From contig CAJUNX010000058.1 of the NCBI GenBank assembly GCA_910587865.1, positions 1-15,017 on the forward strand: DNA of 15,017 nt, read 5' to 3'. Numbering within the stretch: position 1 is the stretch's first letter; every line of letters begins with the position of its first letter. Below are positions 4,981 to 14,284 of this stretch, piece by piece. The notes under the pieces are model-generated. The model did not search any database, was not told where the DNA came from, and was given only the letters and a program-made list of their open reading frames with translations. Source of the stretch: an uncultured Roseburia sp. (lineage in GTDB: Bacteria; Bacillota; Clostridia; Lachnospirales; Lachnospiraceae). A program made the position numbers and the translations under genes.

Positions 4981-6120
4981 ATGAAGATTCAGGAACAGAT
5001 CGAACAATACAGACCCTGGAACGAGCAGGAGGAGCGGGATAAGGCCGTCATACTCGCGCAGTTTGCGCAGCATGTACAGCAAGACCTGTTTGTCAGGGAA
5101 AATGATATCATGCACATGAGCGCCTCCGCCTGGATTGTGAACAAAAGCCGGGATAAAGTGCTGATGGTTTATCACAATATCTACCATTCCTGGTCGTGGA
5201 CCGGCGGGCATGCGGACGGGGAGCGTGATCTTCTGGCAGTGGCCCTTCGTGAGGCGATGGAAGAAACCGGGGTTACAGATATCGCGCCGGTGAAGGAGGA
5301 TATTTTTTCTTTGGAGATCCTGACGGTGGACGGACATGAGAAGCACGGCAGTTATGTGCCCTCCCATCTGCACCTGAATGTGACTTACCTTTTGGAGGCG
5401 GATGAAAGGGAGACGCTTCGTGTAAAGCCGGACGAAAACAGCGCGGTGGCCTGGTTTGCGCCGGAGGATGCGTTAAAAGCGTGCTCGGAGCCCTGGATGG
5501 CGGAGCGGATATATCGGAAACTTTTGGAAAAATCCGGGATGGCTGCCGGGCTTCCGGCTCTTTCACCGGACAAAAACGAGAGAGCAGCGGTCGCGGAACC
5601 GGGCGGAAACGGGAGAGCGGCGGTCGCGGAAGCGGGCGAGCCGGGCGGAAACGGGAGAGCGGCGGTCGCGGAAACGGAAACAGCACCAGAGAAAGCCCGG
5701 TCGGTCACAGAACCCGTAACGGCGACGGATGCTGTAGCGGAGAGAGTGCCAGGCGCGAAACGTCAGGCAGAAACGCTGACAGGGCAGCAGAAAGAGGAAG
5801 CCGGGGCCGCTCCGGAGAGTGCCGGGACAAAACACCGGATTTCGGATGAGACGATCGGGTACGTCGGCATTCTCGCAAAGCTGGAGCTCAACGGTGCGGA
5901 AAAAGAACAGGCCAGACATGACATGGAGGCGATGCTTGACTACATTGACCGGTTAAATGAGCTGGATACGGACGGTGTGGAGCCGATGTCGCATGTGTTC
6001 CCGGTAAATAACGTGTTTCGCGAGGACGTGGTGACAAACGGGGACGGAAGCGCGGAAACGCTGGCCAACGCCCCGGCAAAAAAGGACGGCGGCTTTCTGG
6101 TTCCGAAAACAATCGGATAA
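4981..6120 (+). CDS. gatC: NUDIX hydrolase - GatC fusion protein
   Basis: This 379-residue protein has two unrelated domains. Residues 1-180 are a NUDIX hydrolase with its box at 76-98 (GHADGER, then REAMEETGV). The first Glu of the box is Arg82, with Glu81 beside it, while the catalytic REXXEE (90-95) is intact. Residues about 183-285 are an Ala/Glu/Gly-rich linker containing repeats of RAAVAE. Residues 287-379 are a complete GatC, beginning ISDETIGYVGILAKLEL and ending GGFLVPK, the subunit that wraps and stabilises GatA. No in-frame ATG, and no GTG with a convincing ribosome binding site, precedes the GatC part, so I read it as one polypeptide. The NUDIX substrate is unknown. The chosen start, ATG 4981, has AGGA six bases upstream. 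ATG 4975 (two residues longer) overlaps an upstream stop and is an alternative. Confidence 0.9.
   Translation: MKIQEQIEQYRPWNEQEERDKAVILAQFAQHVQQDLFVRENDIMHMSASAWIVNKSRDKVLMVYHNIYHSWSWTGGHADGERDLLAVALREAMEETGVTDIAPVKEDIFSLEILTVDGHEKHGSYVPSHLHLNVTYLLEADERETLRVKPDENSAVAWFAPEDALKACSEPWMAERIYRKLLEKSGMAAGLPALSPDKNERAAVAEPGGNGRAAVAEAGEPGGNGRAAVAETETAPEKARSVTEPVTATDAVAERVPGAKRQAETLTGQQKEEAGAAPESAGTKHRISDETIGYVGILAKLELNGAEKEQARHDMEAMLDYIDRLNELDTDGVEPMSHVFPVNNVFREDVVTNGDGSAETLANAPAKKDGGFLVPKTIG
5575..5680 (+). repeat. In-frame imperfect tandem repeats encoding the interdomain linker
   Basis: A unit resembling gggagagcggcggtcgcgga recurs three times with spacings of 33 and then 42 bp, both multiples of three. 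It encodes ERAAVAEPGGN, GRAAVAEAGEPGGN and GRAAVAETE. The unit length suggests growth by slippage or unequal crossover that kept the frame, lengthening a flexible linker. Confidence 0.75.
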
Positions 6121-6152
6121 TGCTGTCGGTTTGGAAAGCGTGGAGGAAAAGA

Positions 6153-7616
6153 ATGGATTTGATGAGTCTGACTGCCACGGAGCTTGGCAGACATATACAG
6201 GCAAAAGAAGTGTCCGCGGAGGAAGCGGTGGCTGCGGCGCTCGATGCGATAGAGAAAAAAGAGGAGACGGTGGCCGGCTTTGTGACGGTCGACCGGGAGG
6301 GAGCGCGCGCCCGCGCGAAGGAGGTGCAGCGTCGGATTCTTGCAGGGGAGCTGACCGGACCGCTCGCGGGAGTTCCGGTGGCGGTAAAAGATAACCTCTG
6401 CACAAAGGGGCTGAAAACTACATGCGCTTCAAACATACTGTACAATTTTGTGCCAGGCTACACAGCGGAAGCGGTAAAACGGCTCGAGGAGGCCGGAGCG
6501 GTTGTCATAGGCAAGACAAACATGGACGAATTTGCCATGGGGAGCACGACGGAGACCTCGGCGTTCGGGCCGACGAAAAACCCGTGGAACACGGATCACG
6601 TGCCGGGCGGATCTTCCGGCGGATCATGTGCGGCGGTTGCCGCGGAGGAGTGCAGCGCGGCGCTCGGTTCGGACACCGGGGGCTCGATCCGGCAGCCCAG
6701 TGCGTTCTGCGGGGTGACGGGCATCAAACCGACTTACGGCACGGTGTCCCGCTACGGGCTGATCGCCTACGGATCTTCCCTGGACCAGGTGGGGCCGGTT
6801 GCGAAAAATGTGACGGACTGCGCATCTATTTTGGAAGTGATTGCAGGATTTGATGCAAAAGATTCGACATCTGTCGCGAGGAAGGATTACCGATTCACCG
6901 AAGCTCTGACGGATGATGTGAGGGGACTTCGGATCGGTATTCCGCGCGATTACTTCGGGGAAGGGCTGGATCCGGAGGTAAAAGCTGCGGTACTCGCGGC
7001 TGCTGAGACGCTAAGAGAGCTGGGAGCCGCTGTGGAGGAGTTCGATCTGAGCCTTGTGGAATATGCGATTCCGGCCTATTACGTCATCGCCTGCGCAGAG
7101 GCCGGCTCGAACCTGGCACGCTTTGACGGCGTAAAATACGGATACCGGGCCGCGGAATATGAGGGGATGCATCAGATGTATAAACGCTCCCGCTCGGAGG
7201 GCTTCGGGCCGGAGGTAAAACGCAGGATTATGCTGGGATCCTTTGTGTTAAGCAGCGGTTATTATGACGCATATTATCTGAAGGCGCTGCGCACAAAAGC
7301 CCTGATCCGGCAGACATTTGACCGGGCGTTTGCGTCGTACGACATCATTCTGGGACCTGCGGCGCCCACGACGGCGCCGCGGCTCGGCGCATCGCTTGCG
7401 GATCCGATCAAAATGTATCTGGGAGATATCTACACGATCGCCGTAAACCTCGCAGGGCTTCCGGGGATGTCCCTCCCGTGCGGACGGGATCGGGCCGGGC
7501 TTCCGATCGGGCTGCAGCTGATCGCGGACTGTTTTCAGGAAAAGAAGCTGATCCGTGCGGCATATGCGTATGAACAGACGAGAGAATATGAGAGGTGCCC
7601 TTTGGCAGGCATCTGA
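6153..7616 (+). CDS. gatA: Asp-tRNA(Asn)/Glu-tRNA(Gln) amidotransferase subunit A
   Basis: The start is ATG 6153, six bases after GGAGG (6142-6146), 32 bases after the GatC stop; the product has 487 residues. It is an amidase-signature enzyme with the complete Ser-cisSer-Lys triad: Lys79 (AVKDN), Ser154 (GGSSGGS) and Ser178 (SDTGGSIRQP). These numbers coincide with those I recall for Staphylococcus aureus GatA, which supports the start. GatA hydrolyses glutamine (or asparagine) and channels ammonia to GatB, where Asp-tRNA-Asn or Glu-tRNA-Gln is amidated. The DEFAMGSTTE and GVTGIKPTYG segments are typical. It is cytoplasmic, part of the GatCAB heterotrimer, and co-transcribed with its partners. 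Nothing looks degenerate. Confidence 0.97.
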   Translation: MDLMSLTATELGRHIQAKEVSAEEAVAAALDAIEKKEETVAGFVTVDREGARARAKEVQRRILAGELTGPLAGVPVAVKDNLCTKGLKTTCASNILYNFVPGYTAEAVKRLEEAGAVVIGKTNMDEFAMGSTTETSAFGPTKNPWNTDHVPGGSSGGSCAAVAAEECSAALGSDTGGSIRQPSAFCGVTGIKPTYGTVSRYGLIAYGSSLDQVGPVAKNVTDCASILEVIAGFDAKDSTSVARKDYRFTEALTDDVRGLRIGIPRDYFGEGLDPEVKAAVLAAAETLRELGAAVEEFDLSLVEYAIPAYYVIACAEAGSNLARFDGVKYGYRAAEYEGMHQMYKRSRSEGFGPEVKRRIMLGSFVLSSGYYDAYYLKALRTKALIRQTFDRAFASYDIILGPAAPTTAPRLGASLADPIKMYLGDIYTIAVNLAGLPGMSLPCGRDRAGLPIGLQLIADCFQEKKLIRAAYAYEQTREYERCPLAGI

Positions 7617-7672
7617 CGAAGTGCGAAACGTCCGCCGGCAGAAGCGGGCCAAAAGAGAATCTGGAGGAAGCC

Positions 7673-9103
<1,431 letters not shown>

Positions 9104-9113
9104 AGGGATTGTT

Positions 9114-9275
9114 GTGAGTTCCGTCCGTTATATGCAGCGTGGCAGCACCGGCGTCTTCCGCTACAGCGTGGCGGTCGCCTGCGTCAGCTTCTGGCTGGCG
9201 CGGCAGATCCGCCTGAAGGTGGAGACGGGAACGCTGATCCGCGGCGCGCTGGAGGATTTTACGGAAAAGCTGTAA
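9114..9275 (+). CDS. Possible 53-residue protein or gene remnant after gatB
   Basis: A frame opens with GTG 9114, ten bases after the gatB stop, with a weak AGGGA upstream, and closes with TAA 9273-9275. Third positions are strongly G/C, as in the operon genes, which favours coding on this strand. The product ends TLIRGALEDFTEKL and has a mildly hydrophobic middle (YSVAVACVSFWLA). I do not recognise a family. It may be a genuine small operon member or the C-terminal scrap of a lost gene. The minus-strand frame across the same bases also contains a response-regulator-like stretch (see findings). From 9276 to 9475 I see no convincing gene, only short inverted repeats. Confidence 0.3.
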   Translation: MSSVRYMQRGSTGVFRYSVAVACVSFWLARQIRLKVETGTLIRGALEDFTEKL

Positions 9276-9475
9276 AGCCTCCCCGCCATCGTATGCTGGG
9301 ATAACATTGTAACCGGCAGGCCTTAGGTATTTGCAAAATGCATGGCCCTTGTGTGTCTGCACAAATGGGGATGGACGTTCAGGAGGACATCCGGGCATTT
9401 CTGCCTTGCAGATGCAAAAAGAAGATTGAAAAGCCGTCAGGCAGAAAAGCAGTAATAAGTCTTTGGACAAAGAAC

Positions 9476-9519
9476 GCCCCCCTCAGCCGTACGGCAATAC
9501 AGCTGAGAGGGGCTTTTTT
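9476..9519 (+). terminator. Terminator of the aspS-gatCAB operon, between convergent genes
   Basis: Bases 9476-9487 pair with 9502-9513 (12 bp with one C/A mismatch) around a 14-nt loop, followed by six Ts at 9514-9519. The clear T-run is on the plus strand, so it mainly serves the gatB side. The minus-strand side has only a weak T tract (gttcttt) but may still help end the converging dehydrogenase transcript. Confidence 0.85.
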
Positions 9520-9552
9520 CCTGATGATTCAGAAAGGTATGTTCCGGAATCA

Positions 9553-10317
9553 TTATAACGTGCTTCCGAAGTCGGAAACGATCGTCTGTCCCGTAATTGC
9601 GCGGGACTCGTCGCTGGCGAAGAAGAGCAGGATATTCGCCACATCCTCCGGCATACATGGCTGTACGCGCAGATCCGCATGTTTTCCCATCTGTCCGAAC
9701 ATGTCGGCATCCATGTTGTCCGCTTTCATGCCTGCCACCATCGGGGTCACGATCGTGCCCGGGCAGATCGCGTTGCAGCGGATATTTGTGCCTGCAAAGC
9801 GGAGAGCGGTGTGCTTTGTGATGCCGATTACGGCTGCCTTTGAAGCCACGTAGGCTGCGCCTCCGCATCCCATCACACCTGCGACGGAAGCGACATTGAT
9901 GATCGATCCGGTTCCGGTCTTTGCCATCTCGGCGCTCGCCTCACGGATGCAGTACATCGTTCCCTTTGCATTGGTATCGATGATGCGGTCCATATCCTCA
10001 TTCAGAACCCGGTCCACCGGCTTTAATCCGGCCTCTAAGACACCGGCATTGTTGACCAGGATATCCACCCTGCCATATGCCTCCACTGTCTTTTTCACAA
10101 GATTTTCTGCATCTTCCGGTTTGGAGATATCCGTCACGACACTTAAGACCTCGCCGCCTGCCTCACGGATCTTTGCGGCAACCTCCTCAAGCTGCGCCTG
10201 GCGGCGTGCGCTGATGACAACCTTTGCGCCCTCTTTTGCAAAAAGAAGCGCTGTCGCCGCGCCAACGCCGGAATTTCCCCCTGTTACGATTGCTGTCTTA
10301 CCGTCTAAACGTCCCAT
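9553..10317 (-). CDS. Short-chain dehydrogenase/reductase (classical SDR)
   Basis: The start is ATG at 10317, preceded on its strand by AAGAGGA a few bases upstream; the product has 254 residues, the standard classical SDR size. It has the Rossmann cofactor motif TGGNSGVG (residues 12-19), NNAG (89-92) and the catalytic set Asn116, Ser144, Tyr156 and Lys160 (YVASK). ICPGTIVTPM and the C-terminal TGQTIVSDFG are typical. Arg38 and Arg39 after the second strand suggest NADPH preference, which is an inference. The oxidised or reduced substrate cannot be deduced; relatives act on 3-oxoacyl, sugar, steroid and polyol substrates. The gene stands alone with its own promoter, downstream of the ABC exporter on the same strand. 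An in-frame extension up to 10479 lacks SDR similarity and is treated as leader. Confidence 0.92.
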   Translation of the reverse strand: MGRLDGKTAIVTGGNSGVGAATALLFAKEGAKVVISARRQAQLEEVAAKIREAGGEVLSVVTDISKPEDAENLVKKTVEAYGRVDILVNNAGVLEAGLKPVDRVLNEDMDRIIDTNAKGTMYCIREASAEMAKTGTGSIINVASVAGVMGCGGAAYVASKAAVIGITKHTALRFAGTNIRCNAICPGTIVTPMVAGMKADNMDADMFGQMGKHADLRVQPCMPEDVANILLFFASDESRAITGQTIVSDFGSTL

Positions 10318-10488
10318 GTTATCCTCTTTTCTGCGCCGCGTTTCGTATTCGGAAAACCGGTCTGGAATGGATGCCGGTTTTCGGGAGCCGGTCTGCGGCT
10401 GCGGCGCGGACACAGAGCCGGAATGCTTTTCCTGTGCGCCGTGAACACGAAAAACATCAGGCCGCCGGCGCATATTCACACACTGTAT

Positions 10489-10517
10489 AACGTATCATTT
10501 TCGATAAAATTTGTCAA
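10489..10517 (-). promoter_or_regulatory. Candidate promoter for the SDR gene
   Basis: On the minus strand a perfect TTGACA (10517-10512) is followed after 17 bp by TACGTT (10494-10489), a poor -10. The alternative TATACA (10489-10484) is closer to consensus but 22 bp away. The region is AT-rich between GC-rich flanks. It would give a leader of roughly 165 nt. The weak -10 hints at activator control, but no operator was identified. Confidence 0.5.
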
Positions 10518-10563
10518 ATAAATTCCGGCAGCGGCGACCCTTCAGCCATGGTCTCACGGCGGC

Positions 10564-12498
10564 TTATTCCTCGGCCAGATTGCCGGTGTAGAGCTGATAA
10601 TATTTCCCGCGCTTTTCGATCAGCTTATCGTGATTTCCGCGCTCAATCACGCGTCCCTGTTCCAGCACGACGATGCAGTCACTGTTTCTGACCGTGGAGA
10701 GACGATGCGCTATGACGAATGTCGTGCGTCCTGCCATCAGCTTATCCATCCCGTTCTGCACGATTTTTTCGGTTCTCGTGTCGATGGAGCTGGTCGCTTC
10801 GTCTAAGATCAGTACCGGCGGATCTGCGATCGCGGCCCTTGCGATTGCGAGCAGCTGGCGCTGGCCCTGGCTTAAGTTCGCGCCGTCTCCGGTCAGCATC
10901 GTCTGATAGCCGTCCGGCAGCTGCTGGATAAAGGTATCGGCATTCGCGAGCTTTGCCGCCGCGATGACCTCCTCGTCGGTCGCATCGAGCTTTCCGTAGC
11001 GGATGTTTTCCATCACGGTCGCGGTGAACAGATGCGTATCCTGCAGTACGATGCCGAGCGAGTGCCGCAGATCGTCTTTTTTGATCTTGTTGATATTGAT
11101 CCCGTCGTAGCGGATCTTGCCGTCCTGGATGTCGTAGAAACGGTTGATCAGGTTTGTGATCGTTGTTTTTCCCGCGCCGGTGCTCCCGACAAAAGCGATC
11201 TTCTGACCGGGCGTCGCGAACAGGTCGACATTGTGCAGCACGGTTTTCTCCGGCACATAGCCAAAGTCCACATCGTCAAACACCACGTCTCCGGTCAGCT
11301 CCACATAATCCACGCTTCCGTCCGCCTGATGCGTGTGCTTCCAGGCCCAGAGCCCGGTACGCTCCGCGGTTTCGACAAGCCTTCCATTTTCCTTTTTGGC
11401 GCGCACCAGAGTCACATAGCCGTTGTCGGCCTCGGGTTTTTCGTCGAGCATCGCAAAGACGCGCTCGGAACCGGCGAGAGCCATGACAATGCTGTTGATC
11501 TGCATGCTCAGCTGGTTGACCGGCATACCGAAGCTCTTGTTAAAAGAGAGGAAGCTGGCGAGCCCGCCGAGCGTAAATCCGCCAAAGCCATTTAACGCGA
11601 GGATGCCGCCGACAATCGCGCAGAGCACATAGCTGATATTTCCGATCTGTGCGTTGACCGGCATCAGGATATTGGCGAATTTGTTGGCATTGTCCGCGCT
11701 GGCGAACAGCTGGTCGTTTAACTCGTTAAAACGGCGAAGACTTTCCTCCTCGTGGGTAAATACCTTGACGACCTTCTGACCGCTGACCATCTCCTCGATA
11801 TAGCCGTTGACCGCGGCGAGATCCTTCTGCTGCGCGACAAAATATTTCGAGCTTAATCCGCCGATTTTTTTTGTGGAAAACAGTGTCACGCCGACCATGG
11901 CGAGCGTCAGCAGCGTCAGAGGAATGTTGAGCATCACCATACTGATAAATACACTGATAATTGTAATGGTGCTGTTTAAAAACTGCGGGATACTCTGGCT
12001 GATCATCTGACGGAGCGTATCGATGTCGTTGGTGTAGGTCGACATGATATCGCCGTGCGAGTGTGTGTCAAAGTATCGGACCGGCAGTTCTTCCATGTGG
12101 GTGAACAGGTCATTCCGCAGACGGCGCATCGTTCCCTGTGAGACCGTCGCCATGATCCGTGTGTGTCCGTATGCCGCGACGGCTCCCGCGAGATAGAAGA
12201 CGGCTACGCGCCGGATTGCGGCTGCAAGGCCGGAAAAATCCGGATCTGCCTGCTTGATCAGCGGGAGTATGTACTCGTCGATTAAGGTCTGCATGAATAA
12301 GGTTCCCTGCACGCTTGCGAGCACGGTGACCACGATACAGAGGATGACGATGAGCCAGTGTACGGCATAATTTTTTAAGGTATAGCGCATCAGGCGCGCG
12401 ATCAGTTTTCCGGGATTTTTTATCCTGGGCCGCGGCCCTCTCGGGCCCCGCGGCCCAGGCCCGTGTACCGGTTTTGCATTCTGAGTTCCAGCTGGCAT
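10564..12498 (-). CDS. ABC exporter half-transporter with catalytic NBD (second gene of heterodimer)
   Basis: This 644-residue protein has a proline/glycine/arginine-rich cytoplasmic N-terminus (12-26), six predicted transmembrane helices over about 45-350, and an ATPase domain. ATPase motifs are Walker A GSTGAGKTT (438-446), Q-loop Gln486, signature LSQGQ (542-546, degenerate), Walker B VLILDE with catalytic Glu567, and H-loop His598. An extra segment of about 45 residues (about 357-401) precedes the ATPase domain. The start ATG overlaps the upstream stop as TAATG, with GGAGGT eight bases before it, so the pair is translationally coupled. It should form a heterodimeric type IV multidrug-type exporter with the upstream gene product, as in BmrCD, LmrCD or TM287/288. 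The substrate cannot be told from sequence. Confidence 0.94.
   Translation of the reverse strand: MPAGTQNAKPVHGPGPRGPRGPRPRIKNPGKLIARLMRYTLKNYAVHWLIVILCIVVTVLASVQGTLFMQTLIDEYILPLIKQADPDFSGLAAAIRRVAVFYLAGAVAAYGHTRIMATVSQGTMRRLRNDLFTHMEELPVRYFDTHSHGDIMSTYTNDIDTLRQMISQSIPQFLNSTITIISVFISMVMLNIPLTLLTLAMVGVTLFSTKKIGGLSSKYFVAQQKDLAAVNGYIEEMVSGQKVVKVFTHEEESLRRFNELNDQLFASADNANKFANILMPVNAQIGNISYVLCAIVGGILALNGFGGFTLGGLASFLSFNKSFGMPVNQLSMQINSIVMALAGSERVFAMLDEKPEADNGYVTLVRAKKENGRLVETAERTGLWAWKHTHQADGSVDYVELTGDVVFDDVDFGYVPEKTVLHNVDLFATPGQKIAFVGSTGAGKTTITNLINRFYDIQDGKIRYDGININKIKKDDLRHSLGIVLQDTHLFTATVMENIRYGKLDATDEEVIAAAKLANADTFIQQLPDGYQTMLTGDGANLSQGQRQLLAIARAAIADPPVLILDEATSSIDTRTEKIVQNGMDKLMAGRTTFVIAHRLSTVRNSDCIVVLEQGRVIERGNHDKLIEKRGKYYQLYTGNLAEE
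12424..12459 (-). other. GC-rich perfect inverted repeat near the start of the second ABC gene
   Basis: The arms cctgggccgcgg (12424-12435) and ccgcggcccagg (12448-12459) are perfectly complementary, 12 bp with a 12-nt loop. In the mRNA the hairpin begins about 40 nt after the start codon, within the Gly-Pro-Arg repeats. It is followed by no T-run in the gene direction. It could slow ribosomes or lower expression of the second subunit relative to the first. Confidence 0.6.
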
Positions 12499-14246
12499 TA
12501 TGCAGCACCTCCTTCGTCAAAGTCTCCGCTTCCCTGTGTCTGCGATTCGTAGACATCGCGGTAAATTTCATTTGTCGCCAACAGCTCCTCGTGTGTGCCG
12601 AAGCCGTCTAAGACACCGTTGTTTAACACGATGATGCGGTCGGCATTCTGTACGGAGGAGATCCGCTGTGCGATGATCAGTCTGGTGGTATCCGGGATCT
12701 CCTCGGCGAACGCACGGCGGATCTTTGCGTCCGTGGCGGTATCGACGGCGCTGGTGCTGTCGTCTAAGATCAGGATCTTTGGCTTCTTTAACAGCGCGCG
12801 TGCGATACATAAGCGCTGCTTCTGCCCGCCGGACACATTGGTGCCGCCCTGCTCGATGTACGTGTCATAGCCGTCCGGAAACCGCTCGATAAATTCGTCG
12901 GCGCAGGCGAGCCTGCAGGCCCGGCGGCATTCCTCATCTGTCGCGTTTTTATCGCCCCAGCGCAGGTTTTCGTAGATCGTACCGGAGAAGAGGACGTTGT
13001 TCTGCAGTACGACTGCAACCTGATTGCGCAGTGTGTCGAGATCGTAGGAGCGCACATCCTTTCCGCCGACGAGGATGGCGCCGTCGGACACGTCGTAGAG
13101 ACGGCTGATCAGATTCACCAGCGAGGATTTTGAACTTCCGGTGCCGCCGATGATGCCGATGGTTTCTCCGGCTTTGATCGAGAGCGTGATGTCATCGAGT
13201 ACCGGTTTTGCGGAATTCTGGTTGTAGCGGAAGGTGACATGCGAAAATTCGATGCTTCCGTCCGCGACCGTATATTCCGGATGCGCCGGGTTTGTGATAT
13301 CGCTGGTCTCATTTATGACCTCGCAGATCCGCTGCGCGCTGGCGATACTCATCGTGATCATGACAAAGATCATCGAGAGCATCATCAGGCTCATCATGAT
13401 ATTCATACAATAGGTAAGAAGACTCATCATCTCGCCGGTGGTCAGGGTTCCGCCGACGATCATCTTTGCGCCGAGCCAGCTGATAGCGATGATACAGCTG
13501 TAGACTGTGATCTGCATCACCGGGCTGTTGAACGCGATGACGCTCTCAGCTTTGATGAACATATGATAGAGACTTTTGCTTGCATCCGTGAATTTTTTCT
13601 TTTCATAATCCTCGCGGACATAGGCTTTTACCACGCGGATGGCGGAGACATTCTCCTGCACGGAGGCGTTTAAGTCGTCATATTTCGGAAACACCTGTGA
13701 AAAATAATGGTGCGCTTTCACGGTGAGAAAGGCCAGAATCACACCGAGAATGACGACCGCGATCAGATAAATCGTGGCCAGGCGCGGGCTGATAAAAAAT
13801 GCCATAAACATCGCGCAGACAAGGCTGATGGGTGCGCGCACGCACATGCGCAGGATCATCTGGTAGGCATTCTGCAGGTTTGTCACATCCGTGGTGAGAC
13901 GCGTGACAAGCCCCGCGGTGCTGAACCGGTCAATGTTGGAAAAAGAGAAGGTTTGGATATTCTCATACATCGTCCTTCGTAAGTTTCGCGCAAAGCCTGT
14001 GGACGCACGCGCGCCGTACCGTCCCCCCATCGCGCCGGCAAAGAGGGAGAAGCCCGCCGCGACAATCATCATAAATCCCATGAAAAAAATATGACGGATA
14101 CTGCCGGCTTCCACGCCGTTATCGATGATCGATGCCATCATCAGCGGGATAATGGTTTCCATGAGTACCTCGAGCACCATGAAAACCGGAGTCAGAAAGG
14201 AATCTTTTTTGAATTCGCCAACCTGGGCTCCCAACGTTTTTAACAT
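12498..14246 (-). CDS. ABC exporter half-transporter with degenerate NBD (first gene of heterodimer)
   Basis: This 582-residue protein starts at 14246, preceded on its strand by AAGGA nine bases upstream. Six transmembrane helices span about 15-310. The ATPase domain has Walker A GGTGSSKSS (367-375), Gln415 in the Q-loop, an intact signature VSGGQ (471-475), Walker B ILILDD with Asp496 in place of the catalytic Glu, and Gln527 replacing the H-loop His. This mirrors the partner, whose signature is degenerate but whose Walker B is intact. Together they make one active and one silent ATP site, as known for BmrC/BmrD and TM287/288. It is the first gene of the operon, directly behind a strong promoter with a MarR-type palindrome. 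An efflux role for drugs or toxic metabolites is likely but unproven. Confidence 0.94.
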   Translation of the reverse strand: MLKTLGAQVGEFKKDSFLTPVFMVLEVLMETIIPLMMASIIDNGVEAGSIRHIFFMGFMMIVAAGFSLFAGAMGGRYGARASTGFARNLRRTMYENIQTFSFSNIDRFSTAGLVTRLTTDVTNLQNAYQMILRMCVRAPISLVCAMFMAFFISPRLATIYLIAVVILGVILAFLTVKAHHYFSQVFPKYDDLNASVQENVSAIRVVKAYVREDYEKKKFTDASKSLYHMFIKAESVIAFNSPVMQITVYSCIIAISWLGAKMIVGGTLTTGEMMSLLTYCMNIMMSLMMLSMIFVMITMSIASAQRICEVINETSDITNPAHPEYTVADGSIEFSHVTFRYNQNSAKPVLDDITLSIKAGETIGIIGGTGSSKSSLVNLISRLYDVSDGAILVGGKDVRSYDLDTLRNQVAVVLQNNVLFSGTIYENLRWGDKNATDEECRRACRLACADEFIERFPDGYDTYIEQGGTNVSGGQKQRLCIARALLKKPKILILDDSTSAVDTATDAKIRRAFAEEIPDTTRLIIAQRISSVQNADRIIVLNNGVLDGFGTHEELLATNEIYRDVYESQTQGSGDFDEGGAA

Positions 14247-14284
14247 AGAATCACATCCTTTTTGAAAAAATTATTGATTTTTAT

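Noticed and set aside
5481..5919. Several open frames on both strands across the NUDIX-GatC linker
   Set aside because: They arise from GC-rich repeats with few stops. Only the fusion frame encodes recognisable domains at both ends.
10318..10479. N-terminal extension of the SDR protein
   Set aside because: Low-complexity Arg/Pro/Ser sequence precedes the canonical SDR start, and ATG 10317 has its own AAGAGGA.
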